Position numbers and translations under genes: made by a program
Part shown: piece after piece, positions 1-4,708 of the stretch
Layout: every line of letters starts with the position of its first letter
How positions within the stretch are numbered: the stretch's first letter is position 1
The notes under the pieces: generated by a model
Told to the model about the DNA's origin: nothing
The model's database searches: none
What the model saw: the letters and a program-made list of their open reading frames with translations, nothing else
Source: Planctomycetales bacterium
Lineage (GTDB): Bacteria > Planctomycetota > Planctomycetia > Pirellulales > UBA7805
DNA length: 5,257 nucleotides
Reading direction: 5' to 3'
NCBI GenBank assembly: GCA_011772275.1
Contig: WVZU01000407.1
Location: forward strand, 7,996 to 13,252

Positions 1-545
1 ACGTGCTGGGCATCCCGGTCGCCTTCTGGCTGTTCCTGCTCTGCGCCGCCGGCGTGGGCTTGCTGCTGCGGCGGACCCCTTACGGCTTCTGCCTCTACCG
101 CCTGGGCGGCAATCCCGTGGCCACCTCGTTCTCGGGCATCCCCAACGGCCGACTCATCCTGCAGACCTACCTGCTGTCGGGCCTGCTGTCCGGCCTGGCC
201 GGGCTGGTGATGATTTCCCGTTTCAACTCGGCCAAAGCAGATTTCGGCGAATCGTACCTGTTGATCACCATCCTGGCGGTGGTCCTGGGAGGCGCCAATC
301 CCAACGGCGGTTCCGGGCGCATCCTGGGCCTGGTGCTGGCCTTGTTTATTTTCCAAGTGCTCAGCAGCGGCCTCAACTTTCTGCGGGTCAGCCCCTTTCT
401 GGGCATCGTGCTCTGGGGCCTGATCATGATCCTGGTGATGGCAATCAATTTTTTGTTGCCCCGCATGAAGCCTCGCCGCCTGCAACCGGCCGACGCAGGG
501 CCTGGCTCAAATCGTACAACGCCACCCGCCGCCGAAGCCTCGTAA
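1..545 (+). CDS. Sugar ABC transporter permease, C-terminal part (5'-truncated by window edge)
   Basis: Inner-membrane permease of the BPD_transp_2 / CUT2 family (ribose, rhamnose, AI-2 type importers), which forms the channel through which a sugar delivered by a periplasmic binding protein enters. The frame is open to the left edge (first full codon at 3), so only about 180 residues are seen; the family is usually about 320-340 aa, so roughly the first half is missing. Counting from codon 3, hydrophobic segments lie at about 1-24, 51-73, 86-98, 106-127 and 132-153. Between the first two is the conserved cytoplasmic loop LGGNPVATSFSGIP (34-47), and residues 75-104 carry the family-like NSAKADFGESYL and LGGANPNGGSGR. 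The end is a charged, Pro/Ala-rich cytoplasmic tail. ATPase and binding protein are expected upstream, outside the window. The sugar cannot be told from the sequence. The family call is firm, the substrate unknown. Confidence 0.88.
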   Translation, partial: VLGIPVAFWLFLLCAAGVGLLLRRTPYGFCLYRLGGNPVATSFSGIPNGRLILQTYLLSGLLSGLAGLVMISRFNSAKADFGESYLLITILAVVLGGANPNGGSGRILGLVLALFIFQVLSSGLNFLRVSPFLGIVLWGLIMILVMAINFLLPRMKPRRLQPADAGPGSNRTTPPAAEAS

Positions 546-550
546 AGCAC

Positions 551-580
551 GGGGCATCAATCTGATCGATCCCCTTCTTT
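551..580 (+). terminator. Terminator-like hairpin after the ABC permease
   Basis: Six bases after the permease stop, GGGG (551-554) pairs with CCCC (571-574), and ATC/GAT pairs continue the stem past a bulged C. A short pyrimidine-rich tail TTCTTT follows. The position directly behind the stop codon fits transcription termination of the permease operon. The stem is short and the T-tract is interrupted, so this is a moderate call. Confidence 0.4.
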
Positions 581-803
581 CCTCCATGACGGCCCGCAGG
601 GCTGCTTCCGTTTTTGCCTACGTCCTCATTCCCGCATCCCCATGGAACTTGCAAAGGCGATTCTCTCACTGAGCTTGCTGCAACAACCAAGTGGGCAGTC
701 CCATATCACAAAATGACCTCACCCGTGGCCGCAAGCTTACCGCCCCCCCCTTCGCAGCCGGCAGCCCGCCCGGCCGACCTTGCGGATTAGGCAAGCCTTA
801 ACT
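581..803. other. Intergenic stretch without a recognisable gene
   Basis: Between the permease hairpin and the promoter of the barrel gene. Reading frames here are short, lack family resemblance, and on the - strand merely extend the antisense of the permease. The only marked local feature is a run of eight C (743-750) inside GC-rich sequence. No RNA gene or repeat shared with the rest of the window was seen. Confidence 0.6.
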
Positions 804-832
804 TTGAAATTTGGGCGATTGGTCGGAATAAC
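804..832 (+). promoter_or_regulatory. Putative sigma70-type promoter of the outer-membrane protein gene
   Basis: TTGAAA (804-809, 5 of 6 to TTGACA), a 17-base spacer, then AATAAC (827-832, 4 of 6 to TATAAT). Transcription would begin at about 838-840, right at the ATG of the barrel gene. That implies either a leaderless message or use of a downstream start (GTG at 895). No other good promoter was seen in the gap. Confidence 0.4.
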
Positions 833-837
833 CGTGA

Positions 838-2004
838 ATGTCGATAAATTCAGAAATATCCCTACTGCCCGAATTTGACTCGGACAGGCCACTTGTGTCC
901 CGATCTCTTCCCAGCATCCATCAACGCCATGGTGCCTTGTTGCCCGCAGTGCTGGCGTTGGTCACGTGTGGCCCGCTGGTGGGCACAGCTTGCGGGCAGC
1001 CTGGCCACTGCTGGCTGCGGTGCGATGCCGCCGTTCAGCCAACGGCGTTCCACGATCCCTCGCGCGAAACGAACCAAAGTGCGCCGAGTGTTGCGGAGAT
1101 GCACAGCGCCTCGGTACTGGATCGTCTGGCACAACTCGAAGACGAACTGCTGTCGCTTCGGCAGCAACTGCCAGACCAGCTGCAAGCCGGTTCCTTGAAC
1201 ACGGACATGTCGTGCGGTATTGATCCGCATTGTCACTGGTGGCAACCACAAAAACTTCGTGGCGGTGTGGAGGTCTTGTGGGTAAAACCGAGGCTTGAAG
1301 ACGGAGCAGAAGAGGACAGTGCCACGAATGTTCTGGACTTTCATCTGGACGCGACTCCACGAATCTGGTTGGAATTGCTCAATGCGAACGACAAGGGAGT
1401 ACGCGCCCGCTATTGGCACTTTACCGAGGCCTCTCGCAGCAGCAGCGTCTCCCATATTCCGCTCGCCGGCAATGAAAACCAGATGTTGCTTGATGCTTAC
1501 ACAATCGATTTGGAAGCTGCCAAGCACGTGGACTGGGACGACTGGCAGTTTACCTTGGGTACGGGGATCCGTTACGCGTGGCTTGAGCAACAAGTGCGGG
1601 CCACCGACACCGGCGACTTTGTGCTCAAACGATTCAATGCGATTGGTCCCATGGTCTCGCTAGAGACTTGCCATCCGATCGGTCAAACGATCTTTACCTG
1701 GGTGGCGAACATGCGTGCCTCGATCCTGGTCGGCGAATCGGATTGGAGGACGTCATCCGTTTCGCAAACCACCGATGACATTGGCGCGATTTTCGAGATG
1801 CAAATCGGCCTGGAATCCCATTTTTGCCGGAACGCATTTGGGGAACTATTTGTCCGTGTCTTATGGGAACAGCAGCACTGGTTCGGTGCGGGTACACATT
1901 TTTCAGGAGCGAACACGGTCGGCAACGGGATTTTTGGCATTCAGCCTGACGACTACGACATGGCTTTCATGGGATTTGGTATCGCCGTCGGCCTCCTGCG
2001 ATGA
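838..2004 (+). CDS. Lpg1974/Legionella-OMP-like outer membrane beta-barrel protein
   Basis: Predicted pore-forming outer-membrane protein of the family named after Legionella Lpg1974, common in planctomycetes. In the 388-aa reading, residues 33-52 are a hydrophobic signal segment (LLPAVLALVTCGPLVGTA). Residues 92-117 form a heptad-like helix (LDRLAQLEDELLSLRQQL), a typical periplasmic coiled coil ahead of the barrel, then a short Cys/His/Trp linker. From about 140 onward come alternating hydrophobic/polar strands, starting LRGGVEVLWVKPRLE and including PRIWLEL and GVRARYWHF (174-195), which are characteristic of the planctomycete members. It ends GFGIAVGLLR; the last residue is Arg, not the aromatic residue usual for BamA-recognised barrels. 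The ATG at 838 gives an unusually long 30-residue stretch before the hydrophobic core. GTG at 895 (370 aa, starting VSRSLPSIHQRHG, with GGACAGG upstream) gives a normal signal peptide and is a real alternative. No shared operon with neighbours. Confidence 0.75.
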   Translation: MSINSEISLLPEFDSDRPLVSRSLPSIHQRHGALLPAVLALVTCGPLVGTACGQPGHCWLRCDAAVQPTAFHDPSRETNQSAPSVAEMHSASVLDRLAQLEDELLSLRQQLPDQLQAGSLNTDMSCGIDPHCHWWQPQKLRGGVEVLWVKPRLEDGAEEDSATNVLDFHLDATPRIWLELLNANDKGVRARYWHFTEASRSSSVSHIPLAGNENQMLLDAYTIDLEAAKHVDWDDWQFTLGTGIRYAWLEQQVRATDTGDFVLKRFNAIGPMVSLETCHPIGQTIFTWVANMRASILVGESDWRTSSVSQTTDDIGAIFEMQIGLESHFCRNAFGELFVRVLWEQQHWFGAGTHFSGANTVGNGIFGIQPDDYDMAFMGFGIAVGLLR

Positions 2005-2167
2005 GCGGCACCCCAGCTGGCTTCAAGCGGCCATCGACAAGAATCCGGCCCGCTTCGCCGAGGTCCGAGGTGGTGGGTCAGATGCGGCGTTTGGTGTTCA
2101 GACCCAACGCGGACCCCTTCGAGGGGGCCAGGGAGGGGTATCCCCTGCCATACCCTCCCCAGAAGCA
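2005..2167. other. GC-rich hairpin-prone sequence downstream of the barrel gene
   Basis: No credible gene. It contains CCCCT-TCG-AGGGG (2114-2126, 5-bp stem) and then 2131-2158, where GGGAGGGGTA can pair with TACCCTCCC (with one bulged G) or alternatively fold as AGGGG-TAT-CCCCT (2134-2146). These could act in 3'-end formation of the barrel-gene mRNA, but no T-tract follows, so they are not called as intrinsic terminators. Confidence 0.5.
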
Positions 2168-2241
2168 CTTCGGCTGCTGAGTGCCATCTTGGCACCAACG
2201 GATGGCGTTTCCCCCCGGGGGGCGGGTTTCAGCAGCCGGGG
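2168..2241. repeat. Nested inverted-repeat element (10-bp outer stem)
   Basis: Outer arms CGGCTGCTGA (2171-2180) and TCAGCAGCCG (2229-2238) are perfect reverse complements; on the + strand as RNA two G-U pairs extend them. Directly inside the left arm sits GTGCC-ATCTT-GGCAC (2181-2195), and near the right arm is the perfect 12-base palindrome CCCCCCGGGGGG (2211-2222). Together they would fold as a multi-branched structure. Only one copy is present in this window. Function unknown; it could be a structured RNA, a cruciform site or a small mobile palindromic element. Confidence 0.5.
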
Positions 2242-2355
2242 TGCTGGGCGGGTGGCGGTTGGGTCAGCGCCACGCCGCCTGAATACCAGCCGGCGACCGA
2301 GCGGTTTTTCAGCAGGTGCAGCCGCTGGAACAGCAGAACTTGTCCTACAAGACGG

Positions 2356-2425
2356 GAAACGGGGACAGGTCCAGTTATTGACGTCACATACCAAACGCCC
2401 AAACGGGACCTGTCCCCCTTTTCGG
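2356..2425 (+). repeat. 62-bp hairpin repeat, copy 1 (70 bp, with 8-bp internal duplication)
   Basis: Bounded by GAAACGGGG and CTTTTCGG like the other copies. Arms GGGGACAGGTCCAGTT (2361-2376) and AACGGGACCTGTCCCC (2402-2417) pair over 16 positions with one A-G mismatch. The loop carries the conserved ATTGACGTCAC core. It is 8 bp longer than copies 2-4 because CCAAACG occurs twice (2391-2397, 2399-2405). The tail TTTTCGGTCC is also directly duplicated (2419-2428, 2429-2438). REP/MITE-like. Confidence 0.9.
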
Positions 2426-2463
2426 TCCTTTTCGGTCCCGCCCGAGCCCTCCCGCCGTGCGGA

Positions 2464-2525
2464 GAAACGGGGACAGGTCCAGTTATTGACGTCGCGCACC
2501 AAACTGGACCTGTCCCGCTTTTCGG
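2464..2525 (+). repeat. 62-bp hairpin repeat, copy 2 (perfect stem)
   Basis: GGGACAGGTCCAGTT (2470-2484) and AACTGGACCTGTCCC (2502-2516) form a perfect 15-bp stem with a 17-base loop. The loop core is ATTGACGTCG, one base different from the TGACGTCA of the other copies. Same orientation as copies 1, 3 and 4, and only 38 bp after copy 1. Confidence 0.9.
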
Positions 2526-2532
2526 GCTCGAT

Positions 2533-2552
2533 GCCGTTTTTACGGCGTTTTT
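2533..2552 (+). terminator. Weak terminator-like hairpin
   Basis: GCCGT-TTTT-ACGGC (2533-2546) followed by GTTTTT. The stem is only five pairs and the nearest upstream gene ends more than 500 bp away, so its role is uncertain. It could shield the putative small-RNA promoter just downstream from read-through. Confidence 0.35.
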
Positions 2553-2582
2553 GGCTATTTTGGGAAAATTCTCAGAATTTGC

Positions 2583-2611
2583 TTGACATGGCCGCCGGGG
2601 CAGTTAAAAAT
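2583..2611 (+). promoter_or_regulatory. Putative sigma70 promoter of a small RNA
   Basis: A perfect TTGACA box (2583-2588) is followed by an A/T-rich block, TTAAAAAT (2604-2611). With a 17-base spacer the -10 element would be AAAAAT (2606-2611); with 16 bases it would be TAAAAA (2605-2610), both 4 of 6 to consensus. Transcription would start near 2618, with no start codon and ribosome site of note before the terminator at 2676-2745. Confidence 0.45.
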
Positions 2612-2629
2612 CAAAAAGATAAACCGAGA

Positions 2630-2653
2630 CGCACCTAGTTTCGCACCTAGTTT
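2630..2653. repeat. Perfect tandem duplication of a 12-bp unit
   Basis: CGCACCTAGTTT at 2630-2641 is repeated without change at 2642-2653. It lies inside the candidate small RNA, upstream of its terminator stem. It does not resemble the 62-bp repeat. Confidence 0.9.
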
Positions 2654-2675
2654 GTAGGTCGAGAACCAGTCACTT

Positions 2676-2745
2676 AAACAGCTATCAGAACCCTCACCGC
2701 TTCGGCACCTGGGCCGGGCGAGGTTTCTGGTAGCTGTTTTTGTTT
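2676..2745 (+). terminator. Strong intrinsic terminator with a long stem
   Basis: The left arm 2676-2695 and right arm 2720-2739 pair over 20 positions with a single mismatch (C-T) and one G-U. The loop holds a further 4-bp stem, CGGC/GCCG (2703-2706, 2713-2716). The right arm runs into TTTTT-G-TTT ending at 2745, placing the U-tract for + strand transcription. The left flank has only AAA, so termination on the - strand would be weaker. Confidence 0.7.
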
Positions 2746-2780
2746 GGTCTGACCACTTTAAAAGCTCCTGATTCATAGAC

Positions 2781-2820
2781 CGCCTGATTCGTTTGTTTAA
2801 CGAGTGAGGCGTTTTATTTT
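2781..2820 (+). terminator. Second intrinsic terminator, in tandem
   Basis: CGCCTGATTCGT (2781-2792) pairs with ACGAGTGAGGCG (2800-2811) over 12 positions with one mismatch and one G-U. The loop is TTGTTTA, and TTTTATTTT (2812-2820) follows. It stands 35 bp after the first terminator and about 100 bp before the PEP-CTERM start, so it insulates that gene or attenuates read-through into it. Confidence 0.65.
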
Positions 2821-2904
2821 GTCCGCGTGTCACTTTAGGCAAGCCGGCCATTCAAGACGCCTATCAGGTAATCAATTTGTTTGCTAACTCTCAAACCATC
2901 TTCA

Positions 2905-2910
2905 AGAGGA
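2905..2910 (+). promoter_or_regulatory. Ribosome binding site that sets the PEP-CTERM start
   Basis: AGAGGA lies 11 bases before the ATG at 2922. It favours that ATG over the upstream in-frame TTG at 2877, which has no such site. A second site, AAGGGA (2976-2981), precedes an in-frame ATG at 2991, but that start would leave a signal peptide without any basic residue. Confidence 0.5.
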
Positions 2911-2921
2911 TTTATAAACAA

Positions 2922-3533
2922 ATGGACTCGACGTCACATACAACGGCACGACCGACTTACGAGCACATTTTTTCTAAGGGAATTTTGGTGATGCCCGTTT
3001 TCGTCACGGGGCTTTTACTAAACTCAACCGTGGCTGCCCAAACACTTAATTTTTTTCCTGGTCCAACGGATTATCGGATAGCTTCTATCGATAACCTGAC
3101 GATCGATGGTACCGCATACGACATAACATTCGCTCACGGAGTTTCCTACAATTCTTTGAGCGATCCTTTGACGTTCACATCCTTTCCCTCAGCCGCCGGG
3201 GCTCTATCGGACGTGGCCTCATTCATACTCGCCGAAAACGTGGACGCTACCGATAATACCATCGGGACCGTCACAATGTTCATTCCATACGATGCAAGCG
3301 TGTCCGTTGCCTACGCACCGAAAATAGATTTCAACCCTATACAGTACAATGTGTTCCCAGTCCCGTTTGAGAACCTCGACCCCACGATACCACAAGATCA
3401 AGATGCCAAAGTGGCGTGGTTGACTTTTGCATTTCATGCTGCACCACCCGTCCCTGAACCGACTACAGCAGCCTTGTTTATACTTGGCTTAATCTCCCTG
3501 GGGTGCGTCCGCTGGCGTCGGAGACGACGGTAG
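2922..3533 (+). CDS. PEP-CTERM sorting-domain secreted protein
   Basis: Exported protein with an exosortase sorting tail. From the ATG at 2922 it is 203 aa. The N-terminus has a basic residue (K19), a hydrophobic core (20-33) and a likely cleavage after TVAA (residue 39). The mature part contains NLTIDGTAYDITFAHG (58-73), a pattern I recognise from other short PEP-CTERM proteins, and is rich in Asp, Thr and aromatics, as in beta-rich surface proteins. The tail has VPEP (177-180), a hydrophobic helix AALFILGLISLGCV, and the basic end RWRRRRR: the textbook tripartite signal cut by an exosortase (XrtA type) during export to the surface or extracellular polymer. No exosortase or polysaccharide gene is nearby, so it is an orphan substrate. 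It is visibly more AT-rich than the permease gene. Two terminators upstream suggest its own transcription unit, but I see no convincing promoter in 2821-2904. Molecular function unknown. Confidence 0.85.
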   Translation: MDSTSHTTARPTYEHIFSKGILVMPVFVTGLLLNSTVAAQTLNFFPGPTDYRIASIDNLTIDGTAYDITFAHGVSYNSLSDPLTFTSFPSAAGALSDVASFILAENVDATDNTIGTVTMFIPYDASVSVAYAPKIDFNPIQYNVFPVPFENLDPTIPQDQDAKVAWLTFAFHAAPPVPEPTTAALFILGLISLGCVRWRRRRR

Positions 3534-3569
3534 TGATTGCACGGCGATCGCGTCATGAAGATCCTGCAG

Positions 3570-3601
3570 TCCGGCTGTGGCCCACCGTCGCCACCGCCGG
3601 A
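3570..3601. other. Strong stem-loop after the PEP-CTERM gene
   Basis: TCCGGC (3570-3575) and GTGGC (3577-3581) pair with GCCAC (3590-3594) and GCCGGA (3596-3601), eleven pairs around a single T-C mismatch with an 8-base loop. It lies 36 bp past the stop codon, where an mRNA 3' end is expected. No T-tract follows on either strand, so it may stabilise a 3' end or cause pausing rather than act as a classical terminator. Confidence 0.5.
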
Positions 3602-3613
3602 CGTACTGACGGG

Positions 3614-3675
3614 GAAACGGGGACAGGTCCCGTTATTGACGTCACGCACCAAACTGGACTTGTCCCGCTTTTCGG
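3614..3675 (+). repeat. 62-bp hairpin repeat, copy 3
   Basis: GGGACAGGTCCCGTT on the left and AACTGGACTTGTCCC on the right, with core ATTGACGTCACGCACCA between. The stem has one C-T mismatch and one G-U. The length is exactly 62 bp, as in copies 2 and 4. The tail CTTTTCGGTCC matches copy 1. Confidence 0.9.
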
Positions 3676-3726
3676 TCCCTTGCTCTCGTCGGATCGTTTT
3701 CTGTCTTTTTCGTCGTGCCTGGGATA

Positions 3727-3749
3727 GGTTCTCCGAGCCACGCTTTTTT
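3727..3749 (+). terminator. Weak terminator-like hairpin with T6
   Basis: GGTTC-TCC-GAGCC (3727-3739, five pairs including one G-U), then ACGC and TTTTTT (3744-3749). It is on the right strand to stop transcripts reading past the PEP-CTERM gene, but the stem is short and set back from the T-tract. Confidence 0.3.
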
Positions 3750-3823
3750 GTCGCTAAGTAAGTAGCAGGCGCGGCTCACGTACGCAACGCCTTGCACGTA
3801 GTTTAAGCTTCGCGTGGCAGAAT

Positions 3824-3859
3824 ACGGGGGTCTTGAGGCAACCTGAAAAAGACTCCCGT
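3824..3859. other. Stem-loop of 11 pairs
   Basis: ACGGGGGTCTT (3824-3834) pairs with AAGACTCCCGT (3849-3859), all Watson-Crick except one G-T, around a 14-base loop that holds a small AGG/CCT stem. No T-tract follows on either strand. It lies downstream of the toxin gene on its coding strand and could mark that transcript's 3' end. Unrelated in sequence to the 62-bp repeat. Confidence 0.45.
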
Positions 3860-3949
3860 TCCCGATTCCTTTTGCGTTCCCTGGCGCTCGGGGGCGAGCT
3901 ATTCTGGCGCAATTAGTCCTGTGCCGTTGTAATGCCCAACCCATTCATC

Positions 3950-4381
3950 CTATGGTACGACGCTTGTAAGATCGTCGAAGATTTCGAAGTCCGTTGGGTT
4001 CAACGTCAACACGTGGGTGACACCGGATTCGTGATAAGTCGCGGCCAGCAGCGTGTCGAGCAAGCGGTTGCGTCCCAGCCCGTGCACGCGATGCCAATTA
4101 AGGAATAGCTGCGCTGCTGCGGCATTGGGAAACGCGTGATCGACCTCGGCAGCCGACCACCACTGTAGCGCCAGATTTCGCGCGTCGTCGATCGACAATG
4201 GTTGCGTAAATCGTCTCGGATCGGTCACAACATGAATGAATTCGGCCAGCACTTGTGGTGCCAGCGATAACCGGTCCCCATGGGCAATCAAGGCGGCGAG
4301 TTTCGATCGGGCGGCGTGATGCTCAGGATGTTCCGGCACCTCAATGGCAACCAAAAAGCCGGTGTCGAGTCCATAGTTCAC
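3950..4381 (-). CDS. vapC: VapC-like PIN-domain toxin (putative ribonuclease)
   Basis: 143-aa PIN-domain protein, the toxin of a type II toxin-antitoxin pair; family members are metal-dependent ribonucleases that cut tRNA or rRNA when the antitoxin is lost. The acidic active-site set is visible: D6 in YGLDTGFLV, E47 in QVLAEF, D109 in NRLLDTLLAATYH, and the closing TLNPTDFEIF with N128 and D131. Length and order are normal for the family. The start is GTG (4381-4379), overlapping the antitoxin stop TGA by 4 bp (GTGA), which implies translational coupling. It is transcribed from the antitoxin side. The RNA target cannot be predicted. No sign of truncation or loss of active-site residues, so the toxin appears intact. 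Confidence 0.85.
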   Translation of the reverse strand: MNYGLDTGFLVAIEVPEHPEHHAARSKLAALIAHGDRLSLAPQVLAEFIHVVTDPRRFTQPLSIDDARNLALQWWSAAEVDHAFPNAAAAQLFLNWHRVHGLGRNRLLDTLLAATYHESGVTHVLTLNPTDFEIFDDLTSVVP

Positions 4382-4599
4382 ACCCGCCCCTCCAACATCT
4401 CGTCGAGCAAATCGTCGTCACGGGTGAGAGGCTTGAGGATTTGTCCGACGCTCACGGGTGGGATGTCCAGAACACTGTGGGTTGCCGTTGATGACGCTTC
4501 GGTCTGCTGGATGCGCGATGCCAGCCAGTTGAAGAGCTTTTTCTGTTCGGCAACCGGAAGAGCGGCGGCAGCGGCTTCTATTTCGGCGAGAGTCGTCAT
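4378..4599 (-). CDS. Antitoxin of the VapBC-type pair
   Basis: 73-aa small acidic-tailed protein directly upstream of, and overlapping, the PIN toxin. The N-terminal half MTTLAEIEAAAAALPVAEQK, continuing KLFNWLASRIQ, is helical with heptad-like hydrophobics. The C-terminal part DIPPVSVGQILKPLTRDDD, then LLDEMLEGR, is the segment seen in many antitoxins paired with PIN toxins, and it is expected to wrap the toxin and block its active site. I see no clear AbrB or ribbon-helix-helix DNA-binding motif, so whether it represses its own operon is open. ATG at 4599 is preferred. An in-frame TTG at 4626 would add nine residues but overlaps the palindrome TTTGATCAAA. The ribosome site before the ATG is weak (GGTGAT). 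Confidence 0.78.
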   Translation of the reverse strand: MTTLAEIEAAAAALPVAEQKKLFNWLASRIQQTEASSTATHSVLDIPPVSVGQILKPLTRDDDLLDEMLEGRV

Positions 4600-4617
4600 C
4601 GCATCACCCGAGCTTGT

Positions 4618-4660
4618 TTTGATCAAACGCGACTTTCTTAATCATCTACTTCCTATTGTA
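4618..4660 (-). promoter_or_regulatory. Putative promoter and operator of the toxin-antitoxin operon
   Basis: On the - strand TACAAT (4660-4655, 5 of 6 to the -10 consensus) lies about 56 bases before the antitoxin ATG. No good -35 box is present at the proper distance, which suggests an activator or a weak promoter. Between it and the gene is the perfect 10-base palindrome TTTGATCAAA (4618-4627), well placed as an operator for autorepression by the toxin-antitoxin complex. Both assignments are inference. Confidence 0.35.
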
Positions 4661-4708
4661 GTCATTAATCGCCCGGCGAGAGAAGCCAACCATGGAGGGG
4701 AAACGGGG

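Larger units (their letters stand above)
2618..2745 (+). ncRNA. Candidate small non-coding RNA (promoter-to-terminator unit)
   Basis: The unit is defined only by its signals: a TTGACA promoter upstream and a strong intrinsic terminator at 2676-2745, giving a transcript of about 125 nt. The 5' half contains a perfect 12-base unit, CGCACCTAGTTT, twice in tandem (2630-2653), plus a small ACCTA/TAGGT inverted repeat (2645-2649, 2655-2659); the 3' half is the terminator hairpin. This is the layout of a trans-acting sRNA with a duplicated unpaired seed, but I do not recognise it as any known RNA family. It may instead be a leader attenuated ahead of the PEP-CTERM gene, or simply terminators for read-through transcripts. 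Confidence 0.35.
3676..3949. other. Gene-free stretch between repeat copy 3 and the toxin gene
   Basis: No frame here shows family resemblance or a good start; the longest - strand frame (to 3642) runs through the repeat and looks spurious. It holds a weak terminator-like hairpin (3727-3749), a long stem (3824-3859) and a small palindromic stem GCTCG-GGGG-CGAGC (3886-3899). The toxin operon's - strand transcript would end here, but no stem with a T-tract on that strand was found. Confidence 0.5.

Noticed and set aside
2098..2502. - frame encoding VRDVNNWTCPRF twice, and similar frames at other repeats
   Set aside because: The repeated peptide is just the translation of the 62-bp repeat; no start, domain or composition supports a protein.
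1715..2638. Long + frame of 307 aa across the end of the barrel gene and two repeats
   Set aside because: Its first third is out of frame inside the barrel gene, and the rest reads through hairpins and repeat copies 1-2 with low-complexity Arg/Gly/Ser sequence; a spurious frame kept open by GC content.
787..2845. TTAGGCAAGCC shared upstream of both exported-protein genes (787-797 and 2835-2845)
   Set aside because: An 11-base match between two points is expected by chance in a window of this size, and the two flanks do not align further.
2555..2851. - strand frame of 98 aa over the terminators
   Set aside because: Its coding strand would contain both hairpins and the tandem 12-mer, with no ribosome site or family resemblance.
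3544..3551. GCGATCGC, the cyanobacterial HIP1 octamer
   Set aside because: Present once only in a GC-rich gap, so no evidence of the high iteration that defines HIP1.
3642..3944. - strand frame of 100 aa just downstream of the toxin as a third operon gene
   Set aside because: It runs into repeat copy 3, has no recognisable motif, and contains a long stem-loop.
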